From the NCBI RefSeq assembly GCF_008705135.1, contig NZ_CP023694.1, positions 4,569,001-4,633,000 of the forward strand: DNA of 64,000 bases, given 5' to 3'. Within the stretch, counting starts at the first letter, position 1. Every line of letters starts with the position of its first letter. Shown here piece by piece: positions 1-7,760 of this stretch. Source of the stretch: Streptomyces coeruleorubidus. Its GTDB lineage: Bacteria; Actinomycetota; Actinomycetes; Streptomycetales; Streptomycetaceae. The position numbers were made by a program, and so were the translations under genes. The notes under the pieces were generated by a model, which saw only the letters and a program-made list of their open reading frames with translations, was not told the DNA's origin and did not search any database.

Positions 1-686
1 TCGAAAAGTCGCAGCAGGGCCTTCTCGTCGGACATGAGTGAGTCTTCGCACATCATTCGGGTCGTGGACGGGCGGCCGAGGGTGATATCGCCGTCGCGGA
101 CGGTGGCCTCGGCGTTCACCTTGTTGCAGCCGAGGCTGCCCGAGACGGTGCCCTTCTTCTCGTCGAAGGTGAGGTGGGCACGGCCGTCGGTCCGAGGGGT
201 CGTGACGGTCCACTTGGTGCCGCTGAGCGGGGCGTCCTCGGCCTCGGTCAGGCGGACGGTGTCCCCCTGGTCGGTGGTGAGGGTGAGGCGGTCGCCGTCC
301 ACCCGGGCCCTGAACTCCCGGTCGGAGAGGGTGCGGGCGAGCGTCTCCTCGAACTCCATGGGCTTGTTCTCGCAGGCCATCTCCGTGGACATGGTCTTGC
401 TGAGCCGGATGCGGTCGCCGTCGACGGTGGCCTCGGCGCCGAAGTTGTTGCAGCCGTAGCTGCCCTCGGCCCGGCCCTTGTCGATGGTCACGTGGGCGCC
501 GGTCGGGGCCTTGTGGGTCCGGCCGTCCGCGGTGACGCTGTCCACGCTCCACCGCACGCCCGTCACCGGCTTCTCGGCACGGACCGAACCGCTGCCGCTG
601 TCCGCCTTCTCGTTGCCGCAGGCCGCCATGAGCGGGACGAGCATGGCGGCGGCCGTCAGGGTCATGCGCTGCTTCTGCCTGTCCAT
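1..686 (-). CDS. META-domain lipoprotein (HslJ-like), 3' end outside window
   Basis: Reads leftwards off the window edge, so only about 228 N-terminal residues are visible. The N-terminus is a lipoprotein signal: basic MDRQKQR, a short hydrophobic run and a lipobox-like LMAAC with the acylated Cys near residue 22. Two similar modules follow, each with a W-S-V/W-T-V opening and a G-C-N-N/G-C-N-K motif typical of META domains, separated by about 100 residues. META (HslJ) proteins are extracytoplasmic and are linked to envelope stress or novobiocin resistance in E. coli, but the biochemical role is unknown. ATG start at 686. The tandem duplication is visible; function is inferred. Confidence 0.8.
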   Translation of the reverse strand, partial: MDRQKQRMTLTAAAMLVPLMAACGNEKADSGSGSVRAEKPVTGVRWSVDSVTADGRTHKAPTGAHVTIDKGRAEGSYGCNNFGAEATVDGDRIRLSKTMSTEMACENKPMEFEETLARTLSDREFRARVDGDRLTLTTDQGDTVRLTEAEDAPLSGTKWTVTTPRTDGRAHLTFDEKKGTVSGSLGCNKVNAEATVRDGDITLGRPSTTRMMCEDSLMSDEKALLRLF

Positions 687-754
687 GCCACTTCGACGGG
701 GGACCCGGGGGGATCGGTTCCCCTTATGGCGCCGGTTCCCTCCTGTGCCGCCGG

Positions 755-1552
755 TCATCCCATCAGCGGCAGGAAGGCGGACAGATCCGCCCGCTCCCCG
801 CCGGCGCTGACGCGAGCGTCCTGAAGGGCCTGCGCCCAGGCCAGCCGCCCGGTCGCCAGCCGGATCCAGGTCAGCGGGTCCGTCTCCACGACGTTGGGCG
901 GGGTGCCCCGGGTGTGCCTCGGGCCTTCCACGCACTGCACGACCGCGAACGGCGGAACCCGTACCTCCGTCGAGCCGCCGGGTGCCTTGGCGGCCAGCGC
1001 GTCGGCGAGCAGCCGGGTGCAGGCGGCGAGGGCCTGACGGTCGTAGGGGATGTCCAGGCCCGGGACGGCGGCGTTGAGGTCGTCGGTGTGGACGACGAGT
1101 TCGACGGTGCGGGTGACGAGGTAGTCGGCGAGGGTCATGGCGCCCGTGCGCGTGGCGAGCAGGCGGGTGCCGGGGGCGTCCGCCAGCTTCTGGGTCAGGC
1201 GTTCCCCGACGTCGGCGTAGAGGGCGTCGAGGTCGGGATGGGCCTCGGCGAGCCGCCGGGTGTCGTCGGCGATGCCGGCGGCACGGGCGGCGGTGGCGAA
1301 GGGCCAGTCGAGGAGGGCGAGCTCCGCCTTCGCCGGCTCCTCGCGGTCGAGGTTGCGGCTGACGCTCTCCACGGCCAGCGTCACGTGCGCCGCCAGCTCC
1401 CTGACCGTCCAGTCACCGAGCCGCGTCGGACGCGCCAACTGCTCGGCGCCGAGGGCGCGGACGGCCTGCCGTACGTTCCCGAACTGGGCGGACACGGCCG
1501 TGCGGATCTTGGCTGGGTCGTAGCTGCGGGTGCGCTTCTTGGCCGGGGGCAT
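755..1552 (-). CDS. Maleylpyruvate isomerase-family mycothiol-dependent protein (DinB-like)
   Basis: 265 residues from an ATG at 1552. The N-terminal half carries the DWTVRELAAHV motif of the MDMPI_N/DinB-like four-helix metal-binding fold; the conserved His would ligate a divalent metal and help bind mycothiol, the actinobacterial thiol. The C-terminal part resembles the sterol-carrier-like domain found in these proteins. Members include mycothiol-dependent maleylpyruvate isomerase, but most, like this one, have no known substrate. No Shine-Dalgarno is obvious. It lies downstream of purL on the same strand but is separated from it by a hairpin terminator, so it is probably its own unit. Confidence 0.75.
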   Translation of the reverse strand: MPPAKKRTRSYDPAKIRTAVSAQFGNVRQAVRALGAEQLARPTRLGDWTVRELAAHVTLAVESVSRNLDREEPAKAELALLDWPFATAARAAGIADDTRRLAEAHPDLDALYADVGERLTQKLADAPGTRLLATRTGAMTLADYLVTRTVELVVHTDDLNAAVPGLDIPYDRQALAACTRLLADALAAKAPGGSTEVRVPPFAVVQCVEGPRHTRGTPPNVVETDPLTWIRLATGRLAWAQALQDARVSAGGERADLSAFLPLMG

Positions 1553-1632
1553 GGCGTCAGCCTAGGACGCTCACCGCGGGCCGGGACCCTCCATCTGCCG
1601 GATGTGCAGCGGTGAACGGGCCCAGGACATGC

Positions 1633-1669
1633 GGAGGCCCCGCCGGTCACCAGGACAGGCGGGGCCTCC
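1633..1669 (-). terminator. Hairpin terminator after purL
   Basis: A 12-bp perfect G+C stem (1633-1644 pairing with 1658-1669) around a 13-nt loop lies just past the purL stop codon. There is no U-tract, as is common in Streptomyces. It probably ends the purSQL transcript. Confidence 0.7.
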
Positions 1670-1686
1670 TCGTGCTGCCTCGGGCG

Positions 1687-3945
1687 CTACGCCAGCAGCG
1701 CCGGGATCGTCCCCTCGTGGATCTCGCGCAGTTCGGTCAGGGAGAGGGTGAACTCGCCCTGGACGTCCACCGAGTCGCCGTCCACGACACCGATGCGGGT
1801 GGCCGGCAGGCCCCGCGCGCCGCACATGTCGTTGAAGCGGACCTCCTCCGAGCGCGGCACGGCCACGACCGCGCGGCCCGCCGACTCCGAGAAGAGGAAG
1901 GTGAAGGCGTCCAGACCGTCCGGGACGATCAGGCGGGCGCCCTTGCCGCCGAGCAGCGCCGACTCGACGACCGCCTGGATCAGACCGCCGTCGGACAGGT
2001 CGTGCGCGGAGTCGATCATGCCGTCGCGGGAGGCGGCGATCAGGATCTCGGCGAGCAGGCGCTCGCGCTCCAGGTCGACCTTCGGGGGGAGGCCGCCGAG
2101 GTGGTCGTGGACGACCTGCGACCAGGCCGAGCCGCCGAACTCCTCACGCGTGTCGCCGAGGAGGTACAGCAGCTGGCCCTCCTCCTGGAAGGCGACCGGG
2201 GTGCGGCGGGCGACGTCGTCGATGACGCCCAGGACCGCGACGACCGGGGTCGGGTGGATGGCCGCCTCGCCCGTCTGGTTGTAGAGGGACACGTTGCCGC
2301 CGGTGACCGGCGTGCCGAGCTGCTGGCAGGCGTCCGCCAGACCGCGCACGGCCTCCGCGAACTGCCACATCACCGCCGGGTCCTCGGGGGAGCCGAAGTT
2401 CAGGCAGTCGGAGACGGCCAGCGGCTTGGCGCCGGTGGTCGCGACGTTGCGGTAGGCCTCGGCGAGGGCCAGCTGCGCGCCCGTGTACGGGTCGAGCTTG
2501 GCGTACCGGCCGTTGCCGTCCGTGGCCAGGGCCACGCCGAGGCCGGTCTCCTCGTCGATCCGGATCATGCCGGAGTCCTCGGGCTGGGCGAGGACCGTGT
2601 TGCCCTGCACGAAGTGGTCGTACTGGCTCGTGATCCAGGACTTGGAGGCCTGGTTCGGGGAGCCGACGAGCTTCAGGACCTGGTCCTTCAGCTCCTCGCT
2701 CGTCGCCGGGCGCGGGAGCTTGTTCGCGTCGTCCGCCTGGAGGGCGTCCTGCCAGGACGGGCGGGCGTACGGGCGCTCGTAGACCGGGCCCTCGTGGGCC
2801 ACCGTGCGCGGGTCGACATCGACGATCTTGCCGCCGTGCCAGTAGATCTCCAGGCGGTCGCCGTCGGTCACCTCACCGATGACGGTGGCGATGACGTCCC
2901 ACTTCTCGCAGATCTCCAGGAAGCGGTCGACCTTCCCCGGCTCGACGACCGCGCACATGCGCTCCTGCGACTCGCTCATGAGGATCTCCTCGGGCGAGAG
3001 CGTCGAGTCGCGCAGGGGGACGTCGTCCAGCGTCACGCGCATGCCGCCGGAGCCGTTCGAGGCGAGCTCGGAGGTGGCGCAGGACAGGCCGGCCGCGCCG
3101 AGGTCCTGGATGCCGACGACGAGCTTCTCCCGGAAGGCCTCCAGGGTGCACTCGATGAGGAGCTTCTCCTGGAAGGGGTCGCCGACCTGGACGGCCGGGC
3201 GCTTCGAGGGCTTGGCGTCGTCGAAGGTCTCGGAGGCCAGGATCGAGGCGCCGCCGATGCCGTCGCCGCCGGTCCGGGCCCCGTACAGGATGACCTTGTT
3301 GCCGGCGCCGGACGCCTTCGCGAGGTGGATGTCCTCGTGCCGCATCACGCCGATGCACCCGGCGTTGACCAGCGGGTTGCCCTGGTAGCAGGAGTCGAAG
3401 ACGACCTCGCCGCCGATGTTGGGCAGGCCCAGGCAGTTGCCGTAGCCGCCGATGCCCGCGACGACACCCGGCAGGACGCGCTTGGTGTCGGGGTGGTCGG
3501 CGGCGCCGAAGCGCAGCGGGTCGACGACCGCGACCGGGCGGGCGCCCATGGCGATGATGTCGCGGACGATGCCGCCGACACCGGTGGCCGCGCCCTGGTA
3601 GGGCTCGACGTACGACGGGTGGTTGTGCGACTCGACCTTGAAGGTGACCGCGTAACCCTGGCCGACGTCGACCACACCGGCGTTCTCGCCGATGCCGACG
3701 AGCATGGCGTCGTTCTCGGGTGCCTTCTCGCCGAACTGGCGCAGGTGCACCTTGCTGCTCTTGTACGAGCAGTGCTCCGACCACATCACCGAGTACATGG
3801 CGAGCTCGGCACCGGTGGGCCGGCGGCCGAGGATCTCGACCACGCGCTCGTACTCGTCCTTCTTCAGGCCCAGTTCGGCCCAGGGCAGCTCGACGTCGGG
3901 GGTCGCGGCCGCGTGCTCGACCGTGTCCAGAGGCGTCCGGCTCAT
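1687..3945 (-). CDS. purL: Phosphoribosylformylglycinamidine synthase, large subunit PurL
   Basis: 752 residues, the size of the small Bacillus-type PurL that works with separate PurQ and PurS. The enzyme converts FGAR plus glutamine and ATP to FGAM in step four of de novo purine synthesis in the cytosol. The sequence shows the WSEHCSYKS region, the ESHNHPS motif and the GATGVGG(I)VRDI glycine-rich segment of the AIRS-like ATP-binding fold, repeated in the second half around SDCLNFG and GGNVSLYN. The ATG at 3945 overlaps the purQ stop by 4 nt (ATGA), so translation is coupled. It is the last gene of the purS-purQ-purL operon. Confidence 0.97.
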   Translation of the reverse strand: MSRTPLDTVEHAAATPDVELPWAELGLKKDEYERVVEILGRRPTGAELAMYSVMWSEHCSYKSSKVHLRQFGEKAPENDAMLVGIGENAGVVDVGQGYAVTFKVESHNHPSYVEPYQGAATGVGGIVRDIIAMGARPVAVVDPLRFGAADHPDTKRVLPGVVAGIGGYGNCLGLPNIGGEVVFDSCYQGNPLVNAGCIGVMRHEDIHLAKASGAGNKVILYGARTGGDGIGGASILASETFDDAKPSKRPAVQVGDPFQEKLLIECTLEAFREKLVVGIQDLGAAGLSCATSELASNGSGGMRVTLDDVPLRDSTLSPEEILMSESQERMCAVVEPGKVDRFLEICEKWDVIATVIGEVTDGDRLEIYWHGGKIVDVDPRTVAHEGPVYERPYARPSWQDALQADDANKLPRPATSEELKDQVLKLVGSPNQASKSWITSQYDHFVQGNTVLAQPEDSGMIRIDEETGLGVALATDGNGRYAKLDPYTGAQLALAEAYRNVATTGAKPLAVSDCLNFGSPEDPAVMWQFAEAVRGLADACQQLGTPVTGGNVSLYNQTGEAAIHPTPVVAVLGVIDDVARRTPVAFQEEGQLLYLLGDTREEFGGSAWSQVVHDHLGGLPPKVDLERERLLAEILIAASRDGMIDSAHDLSDGGLIQAVVESALLGGKGARLIVPDGLDAFTFLFSESAGRAVVAVPRSEEVRFNDMCGARGLPATRIGVVDGDSVDVQGEFTLSLTELREIHEGTIPALLA

Positions 3946-4622
3946 GCGTTGACCAGCTTCTTGAGGATCGAGGTGAAGAACGGGAGACCGTCGGTACGAC
4001 CGGTACCGATCAGCGGCTCGACGGCGTGCTCGGGGTGCGGCATGAGGCCCACGACGTTGCCGGCCTCGTTGGCGACACCCGCGATGTCGTTGTTCGAGCC
4101 GTTGGGGTTGACGTCCAGGTACCGGAAGGCGACCCGGCCCTCGGACTCCAGCGTGTCCAGCGTGTGCTGGTCGGCGACGTACTGCCCGTCGATGTTCTTC
4201 AGCGGGATGTGGATCTCCTGGCCGGCGGTGTAATCGCTGGTCCAGGCCGTCTCGGCGTTCTCCACGCGCAGCTTCTGGTCACGGCAGATGAAGTGCAGGT
4301 GGTTGTTGCGCAGCATCGTGCCGGGCAGCAGATGGGCCTCGGTGAGGATCTGGAAGCCGTTGCAGATGCCGAGGACCGGGAGGCCGGCCTTCGCCTGCTC
4401 GATCAGCGGCTCCATGACCGGCGAGAAACGGGCGATGGCCCCGGCGCGCAGATAGTCGCCGTAGGAGAATCCACCGCACAGCACCACGGCGTCGACCTGC
4501 TTGAGGTCCTTGTCCTTGTGCCACAGGGCGACCGGCTCGGCGCCCGCGAGCCGGATCGCGCGCTGGGTGTCCCGGTCGTCCAGACTGCCGGGGAAAGTGA
4601 CGACGCCAATACGAGCGGTCAC
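3942..4622 (-). CDS. purQ: Phosphoribosylformylglycinamidine synthase subunit PurQ (glutaminase)
   Basis: 226 residues, class I glutamine amidotransferase. PurQ hydrolyses glutamine and channels ammonia to PurL. The nucleophile elbow GICNGFQIL holds the catalytic Cys at about residue 86, and the C-terminal PHPEHAVEP supplies the His and Glu of the triad. The N-terminus TARIGVVTFPGSLDD is typical. GTG start at 4622 overlaps the purS TGA by 4 nt, and its own stop overlaps purL, so all three genes are translationally coupled in stoichiometric order. Confidence 0.97.
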   Translation of the reverse strand: MTARIGVVTFPGSLDDRDTQRAIRLAGAEPVALWHKDKDLKQVDAVVLCGGFSYGDYLRAGAIARFSPVMEPLIEQAKAGLPVLGICNGFQILTEAHLLPGTMLRNNHLHFICRDQKLRVENAETAWTSDYTAGQEIHIPLKNIDGQYVADQHTLDTLESEGRVAFRYLDVNPNGSNNDIAGVANEAGNVVGLMPHPEHAVEPLIGTGRTDGLPFFTSILKKLVNA

Positions 4623-4882
4623 TTCACGGCCTCCGCGACTTCCTCGACCCGGACCGTGAAGTCCTCGATCACGGTGTTCGCGAGGAACGACTCCGCAAGA
4701 TCGTGAATGCGGGCGAGGGCGGCCTCGTCGACCGGCCCGTCAACTTCCAGTTCGAAACGCTTTCCCTGGCGGACGTCCGAGATCCCTTCGAAACCCAGCC
4801 GCGGCAGTGCGCGCTGCACCGCCTGGCCCTGGGGGTCGAGGATCTCCGGCTTGAGCATGACGTCGACTACGACGCGTGCCAC
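4619..4882 (-). CDS. purS: Phosphoribosylformylglycinamidine synthase subunit PurS
   Basis: 87 residues if started at the GTG at 4882 (MARVVVDVMLKPEILDPQG), which puts a GGGAG ribosome site about 5 nt upstream. A GTG two codons earlier (4888) abuts that site and is less likely. PurS is the small dimeric bridge that holds PurQ and PurL together in the bacterial FGAM synthase complex. The LKPEILDPQGQAV and FEGISDVRQGKRFELEV segments are family hallmarks. First gene of the operon; the promoter should lie in the AT-richer 4890-5000 region. Confidence 0.95.
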   Translation of the reverse strand: MARVVVDVMLKPEILDPQGQAVQRALPRLGFEGISDVRQGKRFELEVDGPVDEAALARIHDLAESFLANTVIEDFTVRVEEVAEAVK

Positions 4883-5149
4883 TGGCACTCCCGGTGTGTG
4901 GTGCTGAGCAGGTTCCTTCAGACTACCCGCACAAAATTTCTACGCGCGTCGACTTGTAGGAATCTACGTGACGGTCATCACGATCCTGCATCGACCGGCC
5001 CACACACGAAAATTTCCGGGAAAGATTCCGGGTCGACACCCGAAACCTATTGCGCTCGGACACGCGGACAGATTTAGTCGGGTTTCACATTGCATTGTCA
5101 GGCACTGTAGAAATGAATTGGCAAGTGCCGCAGGAAGGGACCGATATTC
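4883..5149. promoter_or_regulatory. Divergent intergenic region between purS and the lsr2-like gene
   Basis: 267 nt that must hold the purSQL promoter (leftward) and the lsr2-like gene promoter (rightward). It is clearly more AT-rich than the flanks, especially 4925-4950 and 5085-5115. A strong AGGAAGGGA ribosome site sits at 5131-5139 ahead of the rightward gene. I see no recognisable PurR-type operator or riboswitch and cannot place -10/-35 boxes with confidence. Confidence 0.5.
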
Positions 5150-5467
5150 GTGGCGCAGAAGGTCGTGGTCACTCTCTTTGACGACATCGACGGCTCGGAA
5201 GCGGCGGAAACGATCGCCTTCGGACTGGACGGCAAGTCGTACGAGATCGACCTGAACGAAGTCAATGCCGGTGAACTGCGGAAGGCGCTCGCGCCCTACG
5301 TGGAGGCCGGCCGCAAGCGGTCCCGCTCGGGCAGGGCCTACCGGCAGACGGAGGTCGCCCCCGACCCGTCGGCCGTGCGGGCCTGGGCCCAGGCGCACAA
5401 GATGGAGGTCCCCGCGCGCGGGCGCATCCCCAAGAGGGTCTACGAGGCGTTCACCGCCGCGCAGTGA
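5150..5467 (+). CDS. lsrL: Lsr2-family nucleoid-associated protein (LsrL-type paralogue)
   Basis: 105 residues, GTG start with AGGAAGGGA upstream. Lsr2 proteins are H-NS-like xenogeneic silencers: an N-terminal oligomerising beta/alpha domain (MAQKVVVTLFDDIDGSEA) and a C-terminal DNA-binding domain with an AT-hook-like RGR (here ARGRIPKRV, about residues 88-96) that inserts in the minor groove of AT-rich DNA. Streptomyces carry two copies; the one next to purS is, from memory, the second paralogue LsrL (SCO4076 in S. coelicolor) rather than the main silencer Lsr2. The central segment is basic (RKRSRSGRAYR). Confidence 0.88.
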   Translation: MAQKVVVTLFDDIDGSEAAETIAFGLDGKSYEIDLNEVNAGELRKALAPYVEAGRKRSRSGRAYRQTEVAPDPSAVRAWAQAHKMEVPARGRIPKRVYEAFTAAQ

Positions 5468-5521
5468 CGGCCCGGTGAGGCCGGGCGGACGACCGGTCAC
5501 CCGCCCCTCGCGGCAACCGAC

Positions 5522-5552
5522 TTGCGCAGCACCCCGGCTGATCAGCTAGAGT
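5522..5552 (+). promoter_or_regulatory. Possible promoter for tRNA-Gly(UCC)
   Basis: TTGCGC (5522-5527) and TAGAGT (5547-5552), 19 bp apart, lie about 50 bp upstream of the tRNA. They resemble vegetative HrdB -35 and -10 elements, with a slightly long spacer. Tentative. Confidence 0.35.
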
Positions 5553-5601
5553 CTGGAGCACGCCGAGGGGCGAGGCCGAAAGGCCCAGCTCACGGAAACA
5601 T

Positions 5602-5673
5602 GCGGGTGTAGTTCAGTAGTAGAACATCCCCCTTCCAGGGGGAAGGCGCAGTGTGCGATTCCTGTCACCCGCT
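5602..5673 (+). tRNA. tRNA-Gly (anticodon UCC), non-canonical D- and T-loops
   Basis: 72 nt. The acceptor stem GCGGGTG/CACCCGC pairs perfectly, the D-stem is GTTC/GAAC, and the anticodon stem TCCCC/GGGGA closes loop CTTCCAG, giving anticodon TCC (5634-5636). The D-loop reads AGTAGTA, so G18 is replaced by A. The T-arm (5648-5665) lacks the usual TTC: the stem GCAG/CTGT encloses TGTGCGATTC instead of the expected GTTCGATTC, one base longer and without T54-T55-C56. CCA is not encoded. The other two glycine tRNAs in this window are canonical. It is either a specialised or a weak proteinogenic tRNA; see findings. Confidence 0.85.
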
Positions 5674-5755
5674 CTGCATCGCCAGTACCGACCACTCTTG
5701 TGGATCAGGTAGGCTGGTGCCCGCACCGATCGGTGAGAGCCGGTCGGGAGCAAAT

Positions 5756-5828
5756 GCGGACGTAGCTCAGTTGGTAGAGCGCAACCTTGCCAAGGTTGAG
5801 GTCGCGAGTTCGAGCCTCGTCGTCCGCT
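5756..5828 (+). tRNA. tRNA-Gly (anticodon GCC)
   Basis: 73-nt canonical cloverleaf: acceptor GCGGACG/CGTCCGC, D-loop with GG, anticodon loop TTGCCAA (anticodon GCC) and T-loop TTCGAGC. It lies 82 nt after tRNA-Gly(UCC) and is followed by a strong hairpin. CCA is not encoded. Confidence 0.96.
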
Positions 5829-5837
5829 CGGGAATGA

Positions 5838-5863
5838 GACCCCGGTCCTGATGGACCGGGGTC
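5838..5863 (+). terminator. Terminator after the tRNA-Gly pair
   Basis: Perfect 11-bp stem GACCCCGGTCC / GGACCGGGGTC with a TGAT loop, followed by TTCTTCG. It starts 10 nt after the tRNA end, so it probably terminates the tRNA-Gly transcript. Confidence 0.8.
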
Positions 5864-5972
5864 TTCTTCGTGTTTCCGTCCCCCGTTCTTGATCCCTGCT
5901 TCTGACATTTGTCATGCCGAGTGATGACAGCGCGCACTGCTCCCGGGGCCGCGCGGCCGGGACGCTGAGGGC

Positions 5973-6938
5973 ATGGAAAACAACGGACACGAACACGTGA
6001 TTGAGGTCACTGACCTGCGGCGTGTGTACGGGGGCGGGTTCGAGGCGGTAAGCGGAATCAGCTTTTCCGTACGGCGCGGGGAGATCTTCGCCCTGCTGGG
6101 CACCAACGGCGCGGGCAAGACGTCGACCGTGGAAGTGCTGGAGGGACTCGCGGCACCGGCCGACGGCCGGGTGCGGGTCCTCGGGCACGACCCGTACACC
6201 GACCGGGCCCTCGTACGGCCCCGCACCGGCGTGATGCTCCAGGAAGGCGGCTTCCCGTCCGAGCTGACCGTCGCGGAGACCGCGCGGATGTGGGCGGGGT
6301 GTGTGAGCGGGGCCAGGCCACCGGCGGAGGTCCTGGCGCTGGTCGGGCTGGAGTCGAAGGCCGGCACCCGGGTCAAGCAGTTGTCCGGCGGCCAGCGGCG
6401 CCGGCTGGATCTGGCGCTCGCCCTGCTCGGCGACCCCGAAGTGCTCTTCCTGGACGAGCCGACCACCGGCCTCGACGCGGAGGGCCGCCGCGACACCTGG
6501 GAGCTGGTGAGCGCGCTGCGCGACGGCGGTACGACGGTGCTGCTGACCACGCACTACCTGGAGGAGGCGGAGAACCTCGCCGACCGGCTGGCGATCATGC
6601 ACGAGGGACGCATCGCCAACACCGGGACCCCGGCCGAGGTGACCGCCGCCGAACCCTCGCGGATCTCCTTCGAGCTGCCCGAGGGTTACTTCGCCGGCGA
6701 TCTCCCGCCGCTCGGCGAGCTGGGCGTGACCGGACACGAGACCGACGGCCGGATCATCCGGCTCCGCACCCATGAACTGCAGCGGACGGCCACCGGGCTG
6801 CTGATGTGGGCCGCGCAGGCCCAGGTGGAACTGCGCCGCCTGGACGTGCGGTCGGCCTCCTTGGAGGAGGCGTTCCTCGGGATCGCCCGGGAGGCCTCCG
6901 GCGAGCGGGCCACGACGACGAAGGAGTACGCGGCATGA
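5973..6938 (+). CDS. ABC-2 exporter, ATP-binding subunit
   Basis: 321 residues. Walker A GTNGAGKTS, signature LSGGQRRRLDLALALLG and Walker B VLFLDEPTTGLD are all intact, with the H-loop in TTHYLEEAENLADR. This is the drug/antibiotic exporter type (CcmA/DrrA-like) that powers a separate ABC-2 membrane subunit, here the next gene, whose ATG overlaps this stop (ATGA). The C-terminal 90 residues form the extra domain seen in DrrA-like ATPases. Four genes run 5973-9655 without gaps larger than about 25 nt, linking the exporter to a two-component system. Confidence 0.93.
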   Translation: MENNGHEHVIEVTDLRRVYGGGFEAVSGISFSVRRGEIFALLGTNGAGKTSTVEVLEGLAAPADGRVRVLGHDPYTDRALVRPRTGVMLQEGGFPSELTVAETARMWAGCVSGARPPAEVLALVGLESKAGTRVKQLSGGQRRRLDLALALLGDPEVLFLDEPTTGLDAEGRRDTWELVSALRDGGTTVLLTTHYLEEAENLADRLAIMHEGRIANTGTPAEVTAAEPSRISFELPEGYFAGDLPPLGELGVTGHETDGRIIRLRTHELQRTATGLLMWAAQAQVELRRLDVRSASLEEAFLGIAREASGERATTTKEYAA

Positions 6939-7738
6939 GCGCCACCCGCACGACGACCCGGCCGACGCCGGCGATGACTACTCCACTGAGCCGGATGACG
7001 GCTCTCGCCCGTGCCGAGATGACCCTGCTCGGGCGGACCAAGGGCGCGCTCGTCGCCGCGCTGTTCGCACCGCTGGTGCTGCCGGTCAGCACATCGCAGC
7101 TGTCCAAGGAGATGGACCTCGCCGAAGTCGGGCTGAACACCGGCACCCTGGTGCTGCCCGCCTCGGTCGGCTTCTCCCTGCTGTTCGCCGTCTACTCGGT
7201 GCTCGTCGGCGCCCTCGTCGTCCGGCGTGAGGAACTCGTCCTCAAGCGGCTGCGCACCGGTGAGCTGCGGGACGTCGAGATCCTGGCCGGTTCAGCGCTG
7301 CCGGCCGTTCTCACCGGGCTCGTGCAATGCCTGGTGCTGGCGGTGGCCTGCTCGGCCCTGCTGGATCTGTCCGCGCCGTCCGCGCCCCATCTGGCCGTCG
7401 TCGGCCTGCTGTTGGGGCTCGTGATGTGCGCCGCGCTCGCCGCCGCCACCGCGAGTTTCACCCGGACCGGCGAGAGCGCCCAGGTCACGCCCATGCCGCT
7501 GATGATCGTCTCGATGATGGGCTCCGGCATGCTCTTCCCGCTGGAGCTGTTGCCCGACCGGGTGGCCTCCGTCTGCGAACTGCTGCCGCTGACGCCCGTC
7601 GTCACCCTGGTGCGCGGCGGCTGGACCGGCGACCTGTCGGCGTACGAGGCGCTGGGCGCCGTCGCGACGGCGGTGGCCTGGATCGTCATCGCCGTGTTTG
7701 CTGTACGACGGTGGTTCCGCTGGGAACCGCGGCGTTGA
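6935..7738 (+). CDS. ABC-2 exporter, membrane subunit
   Basis: 267 residues from the ATG at 6935 that overlaps the ATPase stop. About six hydrophobic segments can be seen, for example VLPASVGFSLLFAVYSVLVG, AVLTGLVQCLVLAVACSALL and AVVGLLLGLVMCAALAAATA, with the ABC-2 type MGSGMLFPLELLP motif near residue 190. It should form the export channel with the preceding ATPase. The substrate is unknown; exporters paired with DesK/LiaS-type kinases often respond to cell-envelope drugs, but nothing in the sequence identifies the ligand. Confidence 0.9.
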   Translation: MSATRTTTRPTPAMTTPLSRMTALARAEMTLLGRTKGALVAALFAPLVLPVSTSQLSKEMDLAEVGLNTGTLVLPASVGFSLLFAVYSVLVGALVVRREELVLKRLRTGELRDVEILAGSALPAVLTGLVQCLVLAVACSALLDLSAPSAPHLAVVGLLLGLVMCAALAAATASFTRTGESAQVTPMPLMIVSMMGSGMLFPLELLPDRVASVCELLPLTPVVTLVRGGWTGDLSAYEALGAVATAVAWIVIAVFAVRRWFRWEPRR

Positions 7739-7760
7739 CCGGAGGGGGAGTGACGGGCTG

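Noticed and set aside
1612..4233. 873-residue open frame antisense to purL/purQ
   Set aside because: It is the mirror of the strong purL coding frame in high-GC DNA, is rich in Arg/Ala/Gly/Val/Asp runs and has no recognisable domain.
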